Both the position numbers and the translations under genes were made by a program. Under the pieces are notes generated by a model that worked only from the letters and a program-made list of their open reading frames with translations, ran no database searches and was not told where the DNA came from. Positions 58,981-64,000 of a DNA stretch of 64,000 bases are shown in pieces (the first letter of the stretch is position 1; the number at the start of each line of letters is the position of its first letter). The stretch comes from Myotis daubentonii (lineage: Eukaryota > Chordata > Mammalia > Chiroptera > Vespertilionidae), in the NCBI RefSeq assembly GCF_963259705.1, contig NC_081841.1, forward strand, positions 119,731,033 to 119,795,032, in the 5' to 3' direction.

Positions 58981-59195
58981 TAAAATATATATATACATTT
59001 TATTGATTTCAGAGAAAAAGGGAGAGGGAGAGAGATAGAAACATCAATGATGAGAGAATCATTGATTGGCTGCCTCCTGCATACTCTACACTGGGGATTG
59101 AGCCTGCAACCCAGGCATGTGTCCTGACCTGGAATCGAACCATGACTGTCTGGTTCATAGGTCAACACTCAACCACTGAGCAACACCAGCCAGCA
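58981..59195 (-). mobile_element. Ves-type SINE, antisense, 16-bp TSD
   Basis: TTTTATTGATTTCAGAG, GAGAGGGAGAGAGATAGAAA and the reversed tRNA-like head ending ACACCAGCCAGCA. GGTCCAAGGGATTTTT at 58965-58980 and 59196-59211 is a perfect duplication. Confidence 0.94.
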
Positions 59196-59378
59196 GGTCC
59201 AAGGGATTTTTGACAGCCACACTGATCTGTCCTGGAGCAACTGATGCTAGGAAACCACAGGTCACTGGGAACACTGGAAAGATGTTCAGAATCTGGGTAA
59301 AGACCAGGCCTCCTCACAAAGTAGTTTTTGAGCACTACTAACAAAATTCATTCTTTTATGCGTCCATTTATTATTCAA

Positions 59379-60557
59379 CTAGAGGCCAGGTGCACAAAAA
59401 TTTCTGCACTCGGGGGAAAGGGGGGGTCCCTCAGCCCGGCCTGTGCCCTCTCACAGTCTGGGACCACTCGGGAGATAACGCCCTGCTGGCTTAGGCCTGC
59501 TCCCGGGTGGCAGAGGGCAGGTCCAATCCCTAGGTGCAGCCCCTGGTCAGGCTCAAAGCAGGGCCGATTGGGGAGCTGGGGCGCCACCACCTCTCATGCA
59601 CAGAGCAGGGCGGATTGGGAGGTTGCGATGCCACCCTCAGTCACGCTCAGGGTAGGGCCAATTGGGGGGTTGGGGCACCGCCACTGTCACACTCAGGGCA
59701 GGGCTGATGGGGAGGTTATGGCTCTACCCCATCACACACAGAGCAGCGCCCTTGGGAGCCTCAGGGCGATCAGAGGGTTGGGGAGCTCCCCCCTATCAGG
59801 CACAGAGCAGGGCTGATCAGAGGGTAGGGACGCCTTCCCCTGTCACGAACAACAGGGCGGATAGGGAGGTTGTGGCCCTGCCCCCTGTCACACACAGAGC
59901 TGCAGGGCAATCAGGGGGTTTGGGAGCTGCCCCCTGTCACGCTGATCCCGGTGCTGGGAGGCATATTACCCTTTTACTATATAGGATAGAGGCCTGGTGC
60001 ACGGGTGGGTGCTGGCTGGTTTGCCCTGAAGGCTGTCCTGGATCAGGGTGGGGGTCCGCACTGGGGTGCCTGGCCAGTCTGGGTGAGGGGCTGAGGGCTG
60101 TTTTCAGGCTGGCAGGTGACTGAAGCTCCCAACCGTTCCTTTTTTCTTTTTTTTTTTCTTTTTATTCTGGGCCAGCTTTAGCTTTGAGGCTTGGCTCCAG
60201 CTCTTAGGCCTCCGCTGCTGAAAGCAGGTTTCTGGCCTTTGTTTACTTTCTGTATTTGAAACAATGTTGCGATCCTGCTGGCTGAAGCCCTGCGGACTAA
60301 AGCAGGTTTCTGGGATTTTGTTTAGCTTCTATATTTGTAACATAGTTGCTTAGAATTGCAGCTCACAGGCCTGCAGCGGCAGGCAGGGAAGTTGGAGTCC
60401 TCCATCACTGAAGCAAGCAAGCCTCATGTTAGTTTCAAGCTGCCTGGCTGCTGGCCGCCATCTTGGCTGGCAGTTAATTTGCATATCACCCTGATGAGCC
60501 AATGGTAAGGGTAGTGGTCGTAGGCTAATTACCATGTTTCTCTTTTATTAGATAGGA
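59379..60557 (-). mobile_element. Composite Helitron C6 (modules B2 and A)
   Basis: The outer 3' end is CTAGAGGCCAGGTGCAC; the palindrome is GCACAAAAATTTCTGCAC (one mismatch). About nine minisatellite units (59550-59945) precede the junction at 59986/59987 (ATAGGA then TAGAGGCCTGGTGCAC). Module A is short (one GGGGTCCGC-type repeat) and ends GATAGGA at 60557. It abuts C7 with no base between. Confidence 0.9.
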
Positions 60558-62399
60558 CTAGAGGCCCGGTGCACAAAAATTTGTGCACTTGGGGGAAAAG
60601 AGGGGTCCCTCAGCCTGGCCTGTGTCCTCTCGCAGTCTGGGACCTCTCAGGAGATAACGCCCTGCTGGCTTAAGCCTGCTCCCGGGTGGCAGAGGGCAGG
60701 CCCAATTCCTAGGTGCAGCCCCTGGTCAGGCTCAGAGCAGGGCCGATTGGGGAGTTGGGGCGCCGCCACCTGTCATGCACAGAGCAGGGCGAATTGGGAG
60801 GTTGCGATGCCACCCTCAGTCACACTCAGGGTAGGGCCGATTGGGGGGTTGGGGCTCTGGCCCCTGTCACACTCAAGGCAGGGTCGATGGGGAGGTTGCG
60901 GTGCCACTCCGTCACGCACAGAGCAGGGCCAATCTGGGTGTTGGGGCTCTGGCCCCTGTCACACTCAAGGCAGGGTCGATGGGGAGGTTGCGGTGCCACT
61001 CCGTCACGCACAGAGCAGGGCCAATCTGGGTGTTGGGGCACTGCCCCCTGTCACGCACAGAGCAGGGCCCATCAGGGGGGTTGGGGCTCCTTACCCTGTC
61101 ACGCACAGAGCAGGGTCGATCCTGGGGTCGGGGAGCTCCACCCTGTCACACACAGAGCAGGGCCCATCAGGGGGGTTGGGAGCTCCCCACTGTCACTCAC
61201 AGAGTAGGGCCGATAGGGGAGTTGGGGCACCGCCCCCTGTCACACAGAAAGCAAGGCAAATCAGGGGGTTGGGGCACCACCACTGTCACACTCAGGGCAG
61301 GGCCGATGGGGAGGTTATGACTCTACCCCATCACACACAGAGCAGGACCCGTGGGGGGGAGGGGTAGGGGCGCTGCCCTCTATCACCCACAGAGCAGGGC
61401 TGATCAGGGGGTTGGGGCTCCGCACCCTGTCACACACAGAGCCGCAGGGTGATCAGGGGGCTGGGGAGTTCCCCCGTATCAGTCACAGAGCAGGGCTGAT
61501 CAGGAGGTTGGGGCGCCTTCCCCTGTCAGAACAGAGCAGAGCGGATAGGGAGGTTGTGGCCTCGCCCCCTGTCACACACAGAGCTGCAGGGCGATCAGGG
61601 GGTTTGGGCGCTGCCCCCTGTCACGCTGATCCCGGTGCTGGGAGGCCTCGTGGCTCCACTGATCCCAGTGCTGGAAGGCATATTACCCTTTTACTATATA
61701 GGATAGAGGCCTGGTGCATGGGTGGGGCTGGCTGGTTTGCCCTGAAGGGTGTCCTGGATCAGGGTGGGGGTCCCCACTGGGGTGCCTGGCCAGCCTGGGT
61801 GAGGGGATGATGGCTGTTTGCAGCTGGTCACACACCCTTCATGGTGGGGGTCCCCACTGAGGTGCCTCGTCAACCTGGGTGAGGGGATGATGGCTGTTTG
61901 CAGCTAGTCACACACCCTTCAGGGTGGGGGTCCCCACTGGGGTGCCTGGCCAGTCTGGGTGAGGGGCTGAGGGCTGAAGCTCCCAACTGCTCCTTTTTTT
62001 CTTTTTTTTTCTTTTTATTCTGGGCTAGCTTTAGCTCTGGCTCCAGGTCTGAGGCCTCTGCTGCTGAAAGCAGGTATCTGGTTTGTTTCGGTTCAATAAT
62101 CGAAACAATGTATAACTCCAGCTCTGAAATCCAAGCTAGCTGAAAGCAGGTTTCTGGGGTTTTGTTTAGCTTCTATATTTGTTACAATGTTTCAAACTGC
62201 AAGCTCAGAGGCCGGCAAGGTAGGCGGGGAACGTTAGTTTCCTCCATCACTGAAGCAAGCAAGCCTCATGTTATTTTCCAGCTGCCTGGCTGCTGGCTGC
62301 CATCTTGGTTGGCCGTTAATTTGCATATCGCCCTGATTAGCCAATGGGAAGGGTAGCGGTCGTACGCTAATTACCATCTTTCTCTTTTATTAGATAGGA
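60558..62399 (-). mobile_element. Composite Helitron C7 (modules B2 and A), adjacent to C6
   Basis: CTAGAGGCCCGGTGCAC begins directly after the 5' end of C6. The intact palindrome GTGCACAAAAATTTGTGCAC follows. The minisatellite (60725-61630) is the longest here, about 20 units, with a recent exact-looking duplication of about 113 bp (60852-61077). The junction is at 61703/61704. Module A holds three copies of a 70-80 bp repeat (61760-61965) and ends GATAGGA before T at 62400. Confidence 0.92.
60725..61630 (+). repeat. Minisatellite of C7 with an internal duplication
   Basis: Unit about 45 bp, G-rich on the + strand. The stretch GGGGCTCTGGCCCCTGTC and its surroundings appear twice, at 60852 and at 60945-60965, followed by the same CGTCACGCACAGAGCAGG. 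This shows that units are still being added in blocks. Confidence 0.88.
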
Positions 62400-62414
62400 T
62401 AAGCTAAGCTAACT

Positions 62415-62470
62415 TTCCATGAGCCAGGCAATGTGCTGGACACAAATAATTGTAACAGTAATGCTTACAT
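62415..62470 (-). mobile_element. MIR fragment
   Basis: CCATGAGCCAGGCAATGTGC followed by TGGACACAAATAATTGTAAC resembles the reverse of the MIR 3' part. It is short and uncertain. Confidence 0.4.
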
Positions 62471-62511
62471 GAAATGTGACTTTTAATATTGTTTATGTTT
62501 AAAGATGTCAA

Positions 62512-62970
62512 AGGACAGTATGTGTGGACCTAGATGGTATTATGCTAAGTGAAATAAGTCAATAAGAGAAAGATAAATATCATATGATTTTACTTATATA
62601 TAGAATTTAAAGAACAAAATAATCAAACAAAAAATTAAAACAGACTCATAGATACAGAGAATGGGGGTTTTGGGACTGGGCAAAAAAGGTGAAGGGATCA
62701 AGAACTACAAATTTGTAGTTAAATTGATAATCACAAAATAGTCACAGAGATGTAAACTACAGCATAGGGAATATAGTCAATACTGGTGCAATTACTATGT
62801 ACAGTGTCAGGTGGCTACTTGAAATATCGGGGGGAACACATTGTAAAATATATGATTGTTTAACCACTATGCTGTACACATGAAACTAATACGAAATAAT
62901 GTTGACTGTAAACTGTAATTGGAAAATAAATAATTTTAGAGTTAAAACCAAAATAAATAAATAAATGAAT
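62512..62970 (+). mobile_element. Old L1 3' end, sense, with TSD
   Basis: ATGGTATTATGCTAAGTGAA, AGACTCATAGATACAGAGAA and AACACATTGTAAAATATATG are typical of old mammalian L1 3' ends (L1MA-like). The tail is AAATAAATAAATAAATG. AAAGATGTCAA at 62501-62511 and AAAGATGCCAA at 62971-62981 are the duplication. This copy is clearly older than the bat-specific L1s. Confidence 0.88.
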
Positions 62971-62981
62971 AAAGATGCCAA

Positions 62982-64000
62982 GTGATCTTATATACTGAAT
63001 TTGGATTCAGAATGCAAAAATGTTTCATTTTTGCTCTTGTGTATTTTATCTCTTTGGAAAAAATATTGCGGTAAAATGTCTAATGAATCACAAGAGACTG
63101 GAAATTCTTTATAGATTTGAAATTTTAACTGGATTATATGACCAGTTTAAATTGAATTTATGTGCAGATTTCTTTAAAATGTGTGGTAGTTTATGCTGAA
63201 AAATTTTGTTTCAATATGTTAATTCTAGAAATGTACAGTTCTTATAAAAAACACATTAGAGCTGTCTTATTGAATACTTGCAAGTTTCTGTGACATTTCA
63301 GTGTTGTACAGAAAATCTGGTATAATCAGTCCTTATTGCATTGATTATGGAATGAAGCCTGATGTTTGAAATAGAGGGGTTTGTTTCAAATGGAGAACAC
63401 ACTGGTAATGTGCTTTGCTCTTATTAGCAAGTTCTCATTTGCCTCTTAGGAGTGGAAAAACCACAGGGGTTCTGGAGACTTTCTCCATCTTAGCTACATT
63501 TTAGCTCTTGCAGAAATATAAAATTTCCCAGAACACACAGTGATATTTTTAGTTTTAGTCCACTGCCAAGCTATGGAGGCATATAGAATATTGCACTTTG
63601 GAGACAGAATCTAATTCAAGGACAAGGTAGTTCCTTTGCTACATAGATGATTTTCTACTTTGGAAATCATGATATTATATAACATATGTAATCTTTTCTT
63701 TATACTTTCTCTTCTGGTCCTCATGAATTTCTTTTTATTGTATTCAGTATCAGTGACCCCTGAATTACTGATATAGACAAATCCTACAAAATATAACATT
63801 GAAAATGAATCCTGTACATTAAGAGTCTTGGAGATCATCAGCTCACCCTCCCTTCCAATACACAAGTCCTCCCCACAGCATTGCAACCATTGTTCTTTTA
63901 TCTTCAACTAGAGCCTCCTGTTTCTGGAAGCTAACAACTTATTAGAAGGCCAATTCCACTGCCCACTAGTGCTAATTTTTAATAAGTTCTTTTTTTATAT
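62982..64000. other. Unique intronic sequence to window end
   Basis: No element, exon or RNA gene recognised. A 98-codon open frame at 63611-63907 on the minus strand has no recognisable homologue. Confidence 0.5.

Noticed and set aside
60826..61106. Minus-strand open frames within the C7 minisatellite
   Set aside because: These are shadows of the same repeat read in reverse.
1..64000. Additional DCLK1 exons, or exons of another gene
   Set aside because: I looked for the neighbouring DCLK1 peptides (the segment ending in LDGKQ before and ECRVVK after) and saw no match. Remaining open frames lie in repeats or lack homology.

Overview
This window is nuclear DNA of a mammal, almost certainly a vespertilionid (evening) bat. 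The evidence is the mix of repeats: many HeliBat-type rolling-circle transposons (5' TC, 3' hairpin plus CTAG, A^T target), tRNA-derived Ves-type SINEs, bat L1 and HAL1 retrotransposons, a SPIN ('Space Invader') hAT copy and a mariner MITE, over a background of older mammalian MIR, MER5A, Tigger and L1 fragments. The only host coding sequence I can support is one 100-nt exon on the + strand (53260-53359). Its translation matches the second doublecortin domain of DCLK1, so the window is read as two introns of DCLK1 around that exon. No bacterial or viral genes, RNA genes or CRISPR arrays are present.

Layout. 1-6174: mostly unique intron with a MIR, an old L1 3' end and two Ves SINEs with clear target-site duplications (TSDs). 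6183-10957: an old hAT-like element broken open by an L1 3'-UTR piece, a small Helitron and a 3.7-kb antisense L1. 11690-13492: a SINE and the first composite Helitron. 13493-16862: mostly unique. 16863-28822: one antisense, nearly full-length L1 opened by a complete HAL1, a hAT MITE, a row of three Helitrons and another composite Helitron. 29515-38112: an old sense L1 into which a 5.6-kb full-length but mutated L1 (31821-37401) inserted. 38117-44229: a SINE, two sense composite Helitrons, a solo Helitron and a strikingly palindromic MER5A. 44367-49353: a Tigger MITE, a SINE, SPIN, and another hAT that holds a SINE that holds a second full-length HAL1. 50022-50975: a mariner MITE holding two Helitrons and a SINE. 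50976-57560: a zone around the exon without recent mobile elements. 57561-62399: Helitrons again, including two composites back to back. 62400-64000: an old L1 3' end, then unique sequence.

The most interesting object is a family of seven two-module ('composite') Helitrons. In every copy module A abuts module B at the same junction (GGCCTCTA/TCCTATA or a close variant). In every copy the 3' terminus of module A has lost its hairpin arm and its last G, while the outer 3' end of module B keeps the hairpin and, in most copies, CTAG. Variants of the two modules travel together: two copies share one A 5' end and one B interior, and four share the other. This suggests that a failed internal terminator lets the rolling-circle machinery read through, so that the pair moves as one unit. 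One B type carries a G-rich minisatellite of about 45 bp that is open in several frames.

Coordinates of repeat ends come from reading termini and TSDs by eye. Family names rest on recognised consensus features, not on a search.
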